This document shows, piece by piece, positions 7,772-17,364 of a stretch of DNA of 36,364 bases. Position numbers and translations under genes: made by a program. The notes beneath the pieces are model-generated. The model ran no database searches and was not told where the DNA came from. It saw nothing but the letters and a program-made list of their open reading frames with translations. The stretch is taken from assembly GCA_964636675.1 (NCBI GenBank), contig CAZWUO010000016.1:1-36364 (forward strand). The letters run 5' to 3'. The first letter of the stretch is position 1; each line of letters begins with the position of its first letter. The DNA comes from JALUUH01 sp964636675. Its GTDB lineage: Bacteria > Pseudomonadota > Gammaproteobacteria > S012-40.

Positions 7772-9334
7772 CTAAAGCGGTTTTTCTCCTACAATGCGCA
7801 TATCTCGTGGTTCACGTAATTTATATTGTGCGGGTTCCTGGCGGACATTATATAGTCCGGCTTGTTGCAGTAACTTGATTAAACTATTTGGCGTATAAGC
7901 CCAGCGGTGATTCATCAAAGGATCCTTCCACGCCGGATCACCATAAAACACCCACATTGTTTTTTGTCCCTCTTGTCCCTGGCCTGAGGCGATGTCAGGG
8001 TTGCGCAAAAATGCTTCGCAGGCGGAAATCAAATTAGGACATTCCAAAATCATTTTGCCATTTGGTTTTAAAATGCGTAGCCATTCCTTTAGTACAGCAT
8101 CAACTTCCCAACGCCAAAAATGTTCAATCACATGTACGCTTAAAATTTCGTCAATACTATTTGTTTCAATGATTGACAAATCTTTTAAGTCGCATAATAG
8201 ATCCGGTGTATTTCCGTTTCTGCTTTTTGCTACATCGACATTGATATAACCCGATAGAATTTTATCACCGCAACCCAGATTGAGACGTTTTGGCGCTGAT
8301 TCATTTGGTGTGAGTGGCAGAATGCGCAAGTTTTTCTGTAAGGCTTCTGTACATACTTGAGTCCAGGCTTCTGCAACCAGCTTTGGGTTATAGTTTTTTT
8401 TTATGTATTGTTGTCCTAGGATTAACCTGGGTGTGATTTCATCTGGATGTTCGAGACACCATGAAATTCCCGTAATAATATCGGTGTTTAATACCGCCCA
8501 GTCACTGAATTCTAAATACGACGGTAATGGGTGTGCAACGACCATGCGCCCAGCCCATAATGCCTCTACAAGGCGGTTAGGGCTTTTTAGTAACTTTGAT
8601 TCATCATTATTGCTTGGAATGACGATGATGTCTGTTTGTTGCAAAGCTTCAAATACGGCGTCTACTGACCAAGGTGTAAAGCTTAGGCTGAGATTGTTAT
8701 TCTGTGCTGAGTTAAAGTCCTCAATGGCACTCTTGATTTCAGGTATTTCTGAGGTGATAATCCGGAAATTCACTGGCATGGAAAGATTGGCATTTAATAA
8801 TAAAGGTATGAATGTTTCAATGGTATCCAAATTTGCAGAGTGTCCATACCACAGGAGATTCAAGCTACTTTTTGGGCTGAAGGTAGCTATTCCTTTTTGT
8901 CCTTCGTAAGGATCAGCTACGCTTAAAATTGGCTTCGAAGTGTATTGCGAAGCAATTTTTGCCATATGGGAAGTGCTGATCGTTACTACATCAACCAAAT
9001 CTAATATTTTATCCAGGTATTCCATTTGCTCTGGCACGGAAAAGGGGCTATCACAAAAATCGACGATAATTTTTTTCCCCTGCCTTTTTGCATTTTCTAC
9101 CATCGAAGTGACATTTTTATATAGCAACTTGGATAAGATGATGATATCAGCTGCTTCGATTTCTGCTGCGTGCTCGATACTTGGTCTATCTGCGACGATT
9201 ACATTGATATTGTGTCCTAGTTTTGTCATGGCGTATGCGGGTATCAAACAACGATATCTGATACTTGCTAATTCAGAGGAATACTTGCCATTAACCATTT
9301 CTAATGACTTATGTATTACCCATGTTACGTTCAT
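7772..9334 (-). CDS. Glycosyltransferase-methyltransferase fusion protein
   Basis: This is a 520-residue two-domain protein. Residues 1-~340 look like a GT-B glycosyltransferase of the GT4 type: an N-terminal half starting MNVTWVIHKSLEMVNGKY, the nucleotide-sugar side with LLWYGHSANLDTI, and SPNRLVEALWAGRMVVAHPLPSY. Residues ~350-520 are a class I SAM methyltransferase: RLNLGCGDKILSGYINVDV (SAM motif I), LSVHVIEHFWRWEVD and LRILKPNGKMILECPN. It would transfer a sugar and methylate a sugar, perhaps successively on the same glycan. AGGA lies about 9 bases before the ATG. It faces divergently from the methyltransferase at 9465. The specific sugars are not deducible. Confidence 0.85.
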   Translation of the reverse strand: MNVTWVIHKSLEMVNGKYSSELASIRYRCLIPAYAMTKLGHNINVIVADRPSIEHAAEIEAADIIILSKLLYKNVTSMVENAKRQGKKIIVDFCDSPFSVPEQMEYLDKILDLVDVVTISTSHMAKIASQYTSKPILSVADPYEGQKGIATFSPKSSLNLLWYGHSANLDTIETFIPLLLNANLSMPVNFRIITSEIPEIKSAIEDFNSAQNNNLSLSFTPWSVDAVFEALQQTDIIVIPSNNDESKLLKSPNRLVEALWAGRMVVAHPLPSYLEFSDWAVLNTDIITGISWCLEHPDEITPRLILGQQYIKKNYNPKLVAEAWTQVCTEALQKNLRILPLTPNESAPKRLNLGCGDKILSGYINVDVAKSRNGNTPDLLCDLKDLSIIETNSIDEILSVHVIEHFWRWEVDAVLKEWLRILKPNGKMILECPNLISACEAFLRNPDIASGQGQEGQKTMWVFYGDPAWKDPLMNHRWAYTPNSLIKLLQQAGLYNVRQEPAQYKLREPRDMRIVGEKPL

Positions 9335-9464
9335 TCACTTACATCCTGATCGTGTTAAATTGACTACGGAATGCATTAATTAGTCCATGTAATAAGCATT
9401 ATTTGCGATGGTATCGAATGTGCTTGCTACGTTAGTGGCTATCACCGATTAATAAGGGACACAA

Positions 9465-10043
9465 ATGGGAGACGTAAATCAGATTAAATATATTAAACAA
9501 TTTATTCCGTTAGTATCTGGCCCTGTATTAGAAGTAGGGAGCAAAGACTATGGACACACGTCCACATTGAGGATTTATTATAGTCATAACGAATATGTTG
9601 GTGTTGATATGGAAGCGGGGAAAAATGTCGATCAAGTGATAAATTTTACCCAAGGCATAGGTGATTTATCTGAAAATTATTTCGAGTTTTGTATTTGCTG
9701 TTCGGTGTTGGAGCATGTAGATAAACCGTGGGTTATGGCTGAAAATTTAACACGTCTGATTAAGCCAAGGGGATGTCTCTATATGTCGGTTCCTTGGGTG
9801 TGGCGTTATCATGCTTATCCGGATGATTATTTTAGGTTTTCATGGCGAGGAATCATATCTTTGTTCCCTGAGTTTGATTGGCAGAAAATCTATTATTCTA
9901 CTTTAGTTCCTGGTGAGTTTATTGAGGTGAATGATAAGCTTAGTGATAGTGATGATAAAATGGCTTTAGTTACCGACACTCCAATGGGCTTGCGTAAATA
10001 CTTACCCTATATGATGGTAAACATGTTAGGAACAAAAAAGTGA
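9465..10043 (+). CDS. SAM-dependent methyltransferase (192 residues)
   Basis: This is a small class I methyltransferase. The SAM motif I is PVLEVGSKDYGHTSTL (~residues 20-35), with the acidic end of strand 2 in YVGVDMEAGKNVDQV. Motif II/III is FCICCSVLEHVDKPWVMAENL, and the post-motif is IKPRGCLYMSVPWVWRYHAYPDDYFRF. This layout is typical of the methyltransferase type 11 family that modifies sugars. The ribosome-binding site AAGGGA lies about 6 bases before the ATG. It is divergent from the fusion gene upstream and probably monocistronic or loosely linked with the next methyltransferase, 238 bases on. The substrate is presumably a flagellar glycan. Confidence 0.85.
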   Translation: MGDVNQIKYIKQFIPLVSGPVLEVGSKDYGHTSTLRIYYSHNEYVGVDMEAGKNVDQVINFTQGIGDLSENYFEFCICCSVLEHVDKPWVMAENLTRLIKPRGCLYMSVPWVWRYHAYPDDYFRFSWRGIISLFPEFDWQKIYYSTLVPGEFIEVNDKLSDSDDKMALVTDTPMGLRKYLPYMMVNMLGTKK

Positions 10044-10281
10044 TGCAATTGATATTAAGGGAGTTCTGATCAAGTTAGGAACTAGATAAAAATCGATGAA
10101 GAAGCAGAGTTTGCACCGAATTTTCTAACATCGCGTAACCCAAGGATGGTCGAGAGCGAATGGCATGTAGTCAACTCGTATTTTGAGTTTGTTGTCAACA
10201 CAGTTATCGCTGGATAGATGACTTAACCAGAGATTCCTTAGATTTAGTATCCAAGTTCGTAAGCTTATAAGTGGTGAAATT

Positions 10282-10941
10282 TTGAATGAATACAATCGAG
10301 AGAATCCCAGTCCGCGTTATCAAATGCTGCTGAGCCAATACAAGCAATTGCATCTCGAAGGTGAAAAAATATCAGGCATTCCTCCTGAAAAAATGTTTCC
10401 GGGCCAAAGTTTATTGGCGCAAGCGGTGCGCATAAAAACGCTGATTCAAAACACGAGCTCACAAACAATTTTGGATTATGGTTCTGGTAAAGGCTTGCAA
10501 TATTTACCGATGGATATTCAAATCGATGGTAAAATTTCATCCTACAATAGTATTCCGGAGTTTTGGCATATCAGTAAGTTAGTTTGCTATGATCCAGGTT
10601 ATGAGCCTTTTTCACGTTTGCCAAGTTATCAATTTGATGGGGTAATTTGTACCGATGTATTGGAACATTGCCCGGAAGAAGATATTGAGTGGCTGTTAGA
10701 CGGACTGTTTAGTTTTGCTACACAATTTGTTTTTGCTAATATTGCATGTTATCCCGCTGAGAAGCTATTACCCGATGGGGAAAATGCGCATTGCACGGTT
10801 AAGTCGATGACTTGGTGGCAGGAAAAGATCATCCGTTTAAGTGAATTTCATTCATCAATTTTATATGAGTTTTTTATTACAGATAAAATCGTTAGTTTAG
10901 GAAAGAAAAAATATAGCTCTACTCGTATCAGTAATTTTTAA
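10282..10941 (+). CDS. SAM-dependent methyltransferase-like protein (219 residues)
   Basis: This is a second small methyltransferase-like protein. TILDYGSGKGLQYLPMDI (~residues 60-77) resembles SAM motif I. CYDPGYEPFSRLP gives the acidic ribose-binding position, and FDGVICTDVLEHCPEEDIEWLL is the usual VLEH segment. The N-terminus (RYQMLLSQYKQLH) is helical. No in-frame ATG exists back to the stop at 10219, so the start is taken as TTG at 10282, with GGTG about 6 bases upstream. A start codon other than ATG is a real uncertainty. It is probably a sugar or capsule-type methyltransferase; the acceptor is unknown. Confidence 0.8.
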   Translation: MNEYNRENPSPRYQMLLSQYKQLHLEGEKISGIPPEKMFPGQSLLAQAVRIKTLIQNTSSQTILDYGSGKGLQYLPMDIQIDGKISSYNSIPEFWHISKLVCYDPGYEPFSRLPSYQFDGVICTDVLEHCPEEDIEWLLDGLFSFATQFVFANIACYPAEKLLPDGENAHCTVKSMTWWQEKIIRLSEFHSSILYEFFITDKIVSLGKKKYSSTRISNF

Positions 10942-11269
10942 GCTTCTTTCAAATAGTGGCAGTGTTTCCAAGAGGCAAATTTGGTAAATACCATTTGAGC
11001 AATGCCCCGTTATGCGGGATACCCATTTCGTTAATTTTTTCGGTTTTCTGACGTCCTTTTCGTGGAGGATCATGACATCTATTATTTCTAACATGAAAGT
11101 TAGCATAGACTAGACACTGGTGATATAATTTCGTATTGAAATTTTTTTTTAAGTTATTTATGAATTTATTTATTAATATCGCTTGTTGCTCGGAAAGTAG
11201 TGTACGGTCATCTTATGCTGATAAAGATAGTCTGGGATTCATGATGACGAAGCTATTTTTAAGGGGCGA
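10942..11269. other. Intergenic region, no gene seen
   Basis: This 328-base, AT-rich stretch lies between convergent genes. No open frame here is convincing; the 69-codon minus-strand frame has no family resemblance. It contains TGATATAAT at 11121-11129, a perfect extended -10 element on the plus strand, followed by a nine-T run at 11142-11150. I see no tRNA-like or riboswitch-like structure and no strong hairpin terminator. Confidence 0.6.
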
Positions 11270-13549
11270 CTAATTATACTTTTTAACCGATAATATTTCC
11301 TGAGAAGTTCGGACGGGAATTTCCATTTTTTCCGGGCCTAATATGCCGTCCATCTTCGCAACAATAATACCATCATAACAATAAGTTTCGTTGTCAAAAT
11401 CTACGGAAGAAATAATAGAGTAGCTATTTGAAGTTAAAAAGTCTAAGCAAGCATAGTGCAATTCTTGGCTATGAGTCGAAACAAATATAAATTTTATTTT
11501 TTTTTGAGAAATTGTTGTTTGAGCGCCGTGCAGCATCTCCAGCTCATAACCTTGTATATCTGAGTGTAGGATATCAATCTGGCCTATGTTTTTTTCTTGG
11601 ACAAATTTATCAATATTAATTCCACTATGTCCTATGGTTCCCTGAGTAAAATCACCTTTCATATTATTTAGTGCAAAGTTAGTTTTTCCAGAGTTAAGAC
11701 GATTGAGTTCGGGTTCTATCATATAATTAATGGCTCCAACGGTCTCTTTCTGGAACCACATAGAATAAAAGGCCCAATACGAGCCAAGTTCTACCATGAT
11801 AGAGTTTTCCGGAATGTATTTTAGAACTTCCATAAAGATACGTTCCTCTTGTGGCTCATGAACGCCCTTGTTCATCAGTAATATTTTTGAGAAATCCCCA
11901 TAATACGAATGTTCACCCAAATTTACTTTAAGTCCGTTATGCATAATTACACTATTATCTATGATTTGACCTGCATTTTTTACCTTTGGGAGATAGGTAT
12001 TATTGGGATCTTCCATAATTTCTCTAAATCTTCCCTCTAAATCAGTAGCTTCAGCTTTTTTAAAGGCATCAATTTTTGTACAATAATTTGACCATATATG
12101 AGAGTTTAGATTGCCCGATGAGCTTAAGCTAAGCTCTGGAACACAGTCAAAAGAGTTGCGATTATATTTACTCATCTTAACGAGTTGATGTTTTCTGAGA
12201 ATTTGAGGATCCTTGCTGCCTAGCTTAACGAGTCGTGCTAAATTTTCGTAATCTCCTCCATCGACAAAATAAGAGGAGAGACTGTTTAGCTTTTCAATAT
12301 TTTCAAATGTTTTCAAATATATTTGATCCAAGACCGGTTTTTGATCTACTTCTACATAGTTTTTCTCAAGTGTTGGAATAAATGGAATAAGGTGTGTTAG
12401 TTGTGCATAATTTTTGAACTGTTTTAGTATTGTGGCTAGAGTATCAACACATGTTTCGCGATAACCCAGATCTAGGCTGATTCTAGAGTAGGTGAGAAGG
12501 TGCTCGAGTTTTTGTGTTTCTTGTGTAAGTTTATGTAAAATATTAAATGCATATTTCAACAACCCAATTCTCTCACTGCCATTGAGTTCAAAATATACCG
12601 ATAAGCAATAGCAATTTAATGCTGTTGTATATAGTATGTTGTCGTCCTCAAATTTATTGATAGATTGAATCATATGTTCAAATAAATCAGGAAAGAACAT
12701 AGGCTTTAAACGATCAATCCAAAAATTTTCTAAGCCTTCCGGAATTTCGATTCTTTCTGAGCAGTTATATGCTGCAATGTTTGAAGCTACTAGTTGATCA
12801 AGTTTTTTCTGTTTACAGCAAAATAGATTTAACTGAAATGTATCGAGTTTTTCATTTTCCGATACAGGGAATAGAATATTCAGGCCGGGAATATACCGCA
12901 AAATTATATAATTCAATTGCTCAAATTTGGTTAAAAGCAGATTATTAACATCGTTGCCGTGTTTATACTCAAACATAATCAACGGATTGTGCGTAGATAA
13001 AAAATCAGTTGCTCCACGTAGTATGTTGATTTCTTCTCCCTCGGCATCAATTTTTATGAAATCAATGTTCATTTTTTTATACAGATGAGATAAATTATCG
13101 AGCGTGTTGGTTTTTACCGTGATGCGTTCCGACGCTGTTGCCACTTCATGCAGACTATTAAGCTCACTGTTTTCACTTGCAAAAAAATCGGTTTTACCTA
13201 CTTTGTGAGACAAGGCTTCTTTGAGCAGCTTAATTGTTGTGAAGCCGTTATGCTTTGCACTTTCTTTTAATAAATCGAAGGTTTTAGGCGTCGGTTCAAA
13301 AGAAAAAATATTTCCTCTATTTTTAATACATTTTGCAAAGTTCAGTGTATACAGACCATAATTTGCGCCAATATCAATTATATTCATCCCTGGATTAATA
13401 TAGCTTCGAATAAAATTCATTTCAGTCTCAAACCAATCTTCTTGCTCAAGCAAAACATAGGTGGTTAAATATTTTGTAGAATTAGGAACACAAATCGATA
13501 ATTCATTCTTAATCGATAACACCATATATTCTAAATTTTTAATCGACAA
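11270..13549 (-). CDS. Tandem FkbM-domain methyltransferase
   Basis: This is a ~760-residue protein with two FkbM-family methyltransferase domains; numbering is from the longer TTG start at 13561. The first (~30-240) has NIIDIGANYGLYTLNFAK (SAM motif I), FSFEPTPKTFDLL and DFIKIDAEGEEINILRGA. Residues ~250-480 are helical and poorly conserved, possibly repeat-like. The second domain (~515-745) has IMVELGSYWAFYSMWF, MIEPELNRLNSGKTNF and IDILHSDIQGYELEMLHGA. FkbM enzymes O-methylate sugars or polyketides. There is no good ATG near the start. GGAGAG six bases before the TTG at 13549 supports that start; TTG 13561 and ATG 13525 are alternatives. It lies downstream of the TPR-GT41 gene on the same strand. 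Confidence 0.85.
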   Translation of the reverse strand: MSIKNLEYMVLSIKNELSICVPNSTKYLTTYVLLEQEDWFETEMNFIRSYINPGMNIIDIGANYGLYTLNFAKCIKNRGNIFSFEPTPKTFDLLKESAKHNGFTTIKLLKEALSHKVGKTDFFASENSELNSLHEVATASERITVKTNTLDNLSHLYKKMNIDFIKIDAEGEEINILRGATDFLSTHNPLIMFEYKHGNDVNNLLLTKFEQLNYIILRYIPGLNILFPVSENEKLDTFQLNLFCCKQKKLDQLVASNIAAYNCSERIEIPEGLENFWIDRLKPMFFPDLFEHMIQSINKFEDDNILYTTALNCYCLSVYFELNGSERIGLLKYAFNILHKLTQETQKLEHLLTYSRISLDLGYRETCVDTLATILKQFKNYAQLTHLIPFIPTLEKNYVEVDQKPVLDQIYLKTFENIEKLNSLSSYFVDGGDYENLARLVKLGSKDPQILRKHQLVKMSKYNRNSFDCVPELSLSSSGNLNSHIWSNYCTKIDAFKKAEATDLEGRFREIMEDPNNTYLPKVKNAGQIIDNSVIMHNGLKVNLGEHSYYGDFSKILLMNKGVHEPQEERIFMEVLKYIPENSIMVELGSYWAFYSMWFQKETVGAINYMIEPELNRLNSGKTNFALNNMKGDFTQGTIGHSGINIDKFVQEKNIGQIDILHSDIQGYELEMLHGAQTTISQKKIKFIFVSTHSQELHYACLDFLTSNSYSIISSVDFDNETYCYDGIIVAKMDGILGPEKMEIPVRTSQEILSVKKYN

Positions 13550-13644
13550 AATGCTCTCCAAAGATAATGTTTGTACGGCAGTAATACTTACTAATGTTTT
13601 ATCAAAAATCTATGATTTCATAATGGAATTATTTTCCGATAATT

Positions 13645-15693
13645 CTAAATTTCTGATACATCAATAGAGCAAGATTCTCTAGATGATTTCATGAAGTTAA
13701 ACCACATTTTTTTATATAGTTTTTCGAGTTCCAATGTGAACTCTTTTCCATCGGTTAATTTGGATGAGTTCATGGTTTCTCGCATTTTTTCGCGTAGCTC
13801 GCATAATTTCTGTTCGTCATTTGCCAATGTTATTGCTATCTTTTTATAATTAATTTGATCTGTGGCAATAAGATGCTTTAGTCCTAGTTTATTTAAGATA
13901 CTTGTAGATACTCTTGCGGCATGTGAATCGCCTTGTAGCGCAACGACGGGTACGCCCATCCACAGTGCTTCACAGGTAGTTGTTGTGCCGTTATAGGGAA
14001 ATGGATCCAGCGCAATATCAATTTCACGATATGCTGACATGTGTGACACATAATCAGGTGCATATTCTCTGAGTAGTACACGGTCACGGTGTATTCCGTG
14101 TTTTTTAAATCGAGCATAGGTAAAGTCTTGTCCCTCTTGTTCGAGAAAAATTTTCGATTTCAATTGTATTTTACTATTCTCTATGCTTTGTAATATGGAA
14201 CACCACAATTCCACTACGCTATCATTGAGTTTTGCCAAATTATTAAAACTTCCAAAGGTAATATATCCTGAATGACACATTGGTGGCTTGCTGACATCAG
14301 GACACCCATCGCTCGGTTTGTAACACAAGAAACCACCATTTAAACGCGCTAATTTTTCGGTATATAGATGCTCAGTGGTACCAACAGGGTCGGCCCAATG
14401 GTCTGTTATTCTATAATCCATGGTTTTTAGCCCCGTGGTATTTGGGTACCCTAAATAGGTTATTTGTATTGGGGTAATTCTGTGAGTAAATATACTAAGG
14501 CGATTTCCAGCGGTGTATCCTGCTAGATCCACCAATATATCGATTTTGTCATTAATAATGAGTTGCATAAGCTCTTCATCGCAGAGTGAATATACATCGC
14601 GCCAATAATCAGTGTTCTTTTTAAGCATCTCGGTCGTTTTATCAGGAGACCTCAAATTTGAATAACAGAACACAGTGAAATGTTCTCTATGGTGATTACG
14701 TAATATGGGTTCGATGAAATAAGCGACAGAGTGAAAACGAAAATCGGGAGAGATATATGCGATCCTGAGATTCTTTTCCGAATGAGTATTTGCTTTTCTT
14801 TGCTGTAGCCAGGTTTGTTTTTCAGAGCACAATTCGCCAAATTCAAGATGGTTTTTAAAAACTACTTCGGGACTCATTTTGTCATTGTAATGAAGGCATA
14901 ATAGTTTTAGATGGCTGTTTTCAGGTCTTTTGTGAGCATTCAAGGGAAGTCTAGTTAGGTAGTCGCTTGCTTCCGAGCTATTACCGGTCATGCATAGGAA
15001 TTTAGCAAGACTGGCTAAGAGCAGCCCATTTTTAGCGTCGAGCAACAGGCCGCGCTGGAGTTCCTTGATGGCGGCGAATATATTAGAGGTTTGCTGGAGA
15101 TAATTTGCGTATGAGTTAATGATTTCGAGAGAATTGGGAGCTAAAGAATAGGCAGTCTTGCAGTGATTTTTCCAGGATGTTTCATCGCCAAGTCGTTGCA
15201 TCAAAATACTGAGATTATTATAGGCCATCGCGTAATTTGGGGATAACGATATCGCTTTTTTATAGCTCTTACTCGCTTGTTCCCACATTTTTTCTGCAGC
15301 AAGAATAATTCCGAGATTATATAGGTAATCAGCATCAAGAGTATTGATTTTTATTGCTTGTTGAATGAGTTTTATCGCTCTCTGATTGTTTCCATTTTTA
15401 TATTTTAACAGTCCCAAATAATGCAAGCTATCTGCATGATTTGGGACTTGAAGCAATATTATCTGGTAGTACTTTTCAGCCGATTGATAGTCTTTTTCCT
15501 CTTGGTATTTAAGTGCTCTGCTAAAAATTCTTCCCAGTTCTTCTAGGGAATATATCTTTTTTTTAGGTTTTTTGGGTCGATGTTTTAACATGAGATATGT
15601 TTGCGTACGAGATGGATAAACAACTTTATAGAAAACTGCATGAATTGTACCGATGTGCATTGCTATGAACGTACTCTTTATCTGGCGCTTCAT
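13645..15693 (-). CDS. TPR-GT41 O-linked glycosyltransferase (SPINDLY/OGT-like)
   Basis: This is a 682-residue protein. Residues ~50-240 form TPR repeats (such as AEKYYQIILLQVPNHADSLHYLG and ASKSYKKAISLSPNYAMAYNNL). Residues ~300-665 form a GT41 catalytic domain. ISPDFRFHSVAYF places His321 at the conserved GT41 histidine, and FGSFNNLAKLN places Lys488 at the position of the nucleotide-binding lysine of human OGT (K842). TYLGYPNTTG, DIALDPFPYNGTTTTCEALWMGVPVV and HAARVSTSIL are further signatures. Family members transfer a sugar directly to Ser/Thr of proteins in the cytoplasm, and FlmG of Caulobacter is a TPR-linked flagellin example. It is therefore a candidate flagellin glycosyltransferase. 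The start may be Met35 (15591), because the first 34 residues look unlike the family and no ribosome-binding site is visible. Confidence 0.9.
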   Translation of the reverse strand: MKRQIKSTFIAMHIGTIHAVFYKVVYPSRTQTYLMLKHRPKKPKKKIYSLEELGRIFSRALKYQEEKDYQSAEKYYQIILLQVPNHADSLHYLGLLKYKNGNNQRAIKLIQQAIKINTLDADYLYNLGIILAAEKMWEQASKSYKKAISLSPNYAMAYNNLSILMQRLGDETSWKNHCKTAYSLAPNSLEIINSYANYLQQTSNIFAAIKELQRGLLLDAKNGLLLASLAKFLCMTGNSSEASDYLTRLPLNAHKRPENSHLKLLCLHYNDKMSPEVVFKNHLEFGELCSEKQTWLQQRKANTHSEKNLRIAYISPDFRFHSVAYFIEPILRNHHREHFTVFCYSNLRSPDKTTEMLKKNTDYWRDVYSLCDEELMQLIINDKIDILVDLAGYTAGNRLSIFTHRITPIQITYLGYPNTTGLKTMDYRITDHWADPVGTTEHLYTEKLARLNGGFLCYKPSDGCPDVSKPPMCHSGYITFGSFNNLAKLNDSVVELWCSILQSIENSKIQLKSKIFLEQEGQDFTYARFKKHGIHRDRVLLREYAPDYVSHMSAYREIDIALDPFPYNGTTTTCEALWMGVPVVALQGDSHAARVSTSILNKLGLKHLIATDQINYKKIAITLANDEQKLCELREKMRETMNSSKLTDGKEFTLELEKLYKKMWFNFMKSSRESCSIDVSEI

Positions 15694-16008
15694 TTACATT
15701 GGACAGTTGAAAAACTGGCGGATTTGCCCTTATGAAACTAAATATTTTTCATTCTGTAATAAATTTGAAAATCCGAGAAGCAAGCACAACCGGTTTTCAT
15801 TTTTTTCCAATCTTCGATAGAGTACTTTGCGGTAGCCAAATTGCCGCTTAACAATCAGAAAGGCCGGAGGTAATTTAACTCCTTCTCCCAGGGAACGAGT
15901 TTAGTCATTTTTTCTAGAAATTTTACCAGATTAGGTTGATTATATTCATCGGTTTTACATTATGGGTAAAATCGTGAGTTCGAAAAAAAAGAGTATTCAA
16001 GAATTTTT
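15694..16008. other. Intergenic region, nothing recognised
   Basis: This 315-base stretch lies between two minus-strand genes. I see no gene, tRNA or strong terminator hairpin. The short plus-strand frame starting at 15962 runs into the 3' end of the GT2 gene and has no family resemblance. A minus-strand promoter for the TPR-GT41 gene is expected here, but no convincing -35/-10 pair stands out. Confidence 0.5.
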
Positions 16009-17163
16009 TTATATTGCAGGCATCAATGCATCAGCTAAGCGAGTGGCCGCAAAGATGTCGGTGATGCCTGCAAGATCACCATTGACGGCTATGCCCGTGA
16101 TATTCCCTCTGTTTCCCATCAAGCCTGAAGAAGATCGTCTTTGCGCAGGTTGATGAGATGGAATATTGTTCGGATCGATAGTGATATTATGCTTGTTTGC
16201 TATAGCGTAGGCGTCTGCCAGGTTATCGTCGTAAGCTTCAGGTTCGACGTTAAGCTCAGCGATAATTTTTGCAACCACTGTTTCAATATCTACCTTCAGC
16301 TCAGTATCATCGGGGAAAAGCAGTTCTTTGCATTTAATTTTGCAATCGGCAATGATAATTTGCAGATTAGGCGAAGGAATAAGATTTTTATGCATCATAT
16401 CTTTGAGCGTTATTTTTTCTTCTAAAAAATATTGATTTCGTTGGTTTTCACCAAGACTGCGTGCCCAGTGAGCAGTGCCATTGCTTTTTCCTGAGTTGCC
16501 ACGTACCACTAATGGGCGATCTATGTGGCGCCAATCACCGTCTACTATTAAATTAACAATGCCTGAAAACACGTCGGGTATGTGAGGGATGGCGAAATAA
16601 CACCCAAAGCGTTGACGAACTTCGTCGATGCAACTTTTATGGATAAAACTATTGTAAATCATTGGCAGTTGGGTAAATGAGAGCTCACCTTGGTAAAATG
16701 AGGTTAACGTCTTTCTTTTATCAATTTTATTGACTTGATCACCAAACCGTATATACAGCCTGTTTCTATTCCAGTGAACGATTGTATCCGGCCACCAATA
16801 GGTGTGTAATCTCCATGAAATCATTTTTGCGTGTGTTTTATTAATAATGTTTCTTGCAAGAGGCAGTGCGCTTGGAAGCAATCCATCATCGTCACCTAGA
16901 ATGGTTATATATTCCCCTCGACATTGGCTTAAGCCTTTTTCCCAGTTTTCTGCCATAGGGAGTATTGTTTCGGAAAATATATATCTGATTTTTTCCGAGT
17001 TATGCTGATCAACGATCCGTCGTGTTTGAGGGCAACTGCAATTATCGGCTACTACTATTTCATAATCTTCTCCGGTTTGCGCCATGACTGTTTTTAGAGT
17101 GTGTTGAAATGTATCTGGTCGGTCACGAGTAGGGATTAGGATTGAGAAACGCGGAGAGGTCAT
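16009..17163 (-). CDS. Glycosyltransferase family 2 protein
   Basis: This is a 384-residue inverting GT-A glycosyltransferase. The N-terminus FSILIPTRDRPDTFQHTLKTV is the GT2 signature. Asp40 in IVVADNCS and the DDD triad at 91-93 in ITILGDDDGLLPSAL are the nucleotide and metal ligands. The C-terminal ~130 residues are less conserved, are predicted helical, and end in a Gly/Ala-rich tail. It has no membrane helix, so it probably acts in the cytoplasm on a soluble or protein-linked acceptor. The donor may be one of the nucleotide sugars made by the neighbouring operons. It is divergent from the CDP-sugar operon, with 201 bases between the two start codons. Confidence 0.9.
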   Translation of the reverse strand: MTSPRFSILIPTRDRPDTFQHTLKTVMAQTGEDYEIVVADNCSCPQTRRIVDQHNSEKIRYIFSETILPMAENWEKGLSQCRGEYITILGDDDGLLPSALPLARNIINKTHAKMISWRLHTYWWPDTIVHWNRNRLYIRFGDQVNKIDKRKTLTSFYQGELSFTQLPMIYNSFIHKSCIDEVRQRFGCYFAIPHIPDVFSGIVNLIVDGDWRHIDRPLVVRGNSGKSNGTAHWARSLGENQRNQYFLEEKITLKDMMHKNLIPSPNLQIIIADCKIKCKELLFPDDTELKVDIETVVAKIIAELNVEPEAYDDNLADAYAIANKHNITIDPNNIPSHQPAQRRSSSGLMGNRGNITGIAVNGDLAGITDIFAATRLADALMPAI

Positions 17164-17364
17164 TATGCGATAGCCTTATTGTCGTCATTTATCGATAGCA
17201 TTCAGTTCGTTGGAAAGATTCGCATCTGGCTCGGAAATTTCATGCCTCGTTCGGTATGCGTGATGAAAATCATTTTTCAATAAAGCAATTATTGAACCAG
17301 CAATGCCGATATTAGGACGTGTATGTTGGTGCTTATTAATTAGGTGCTTAGTTAGGTGGTTGTG

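Noticed and set aside
8403..9383. Plus-strand frames opposite the glycosyltransferase-methyltransferase gene
   Set aside because: They are antisense to a clear two-domain protein and show no family features.
15962..16153. 63-codon plus-strand frame
   Set aside because: It mostly overlaps the end of the GT2 gene antisense and has no recognisable features.
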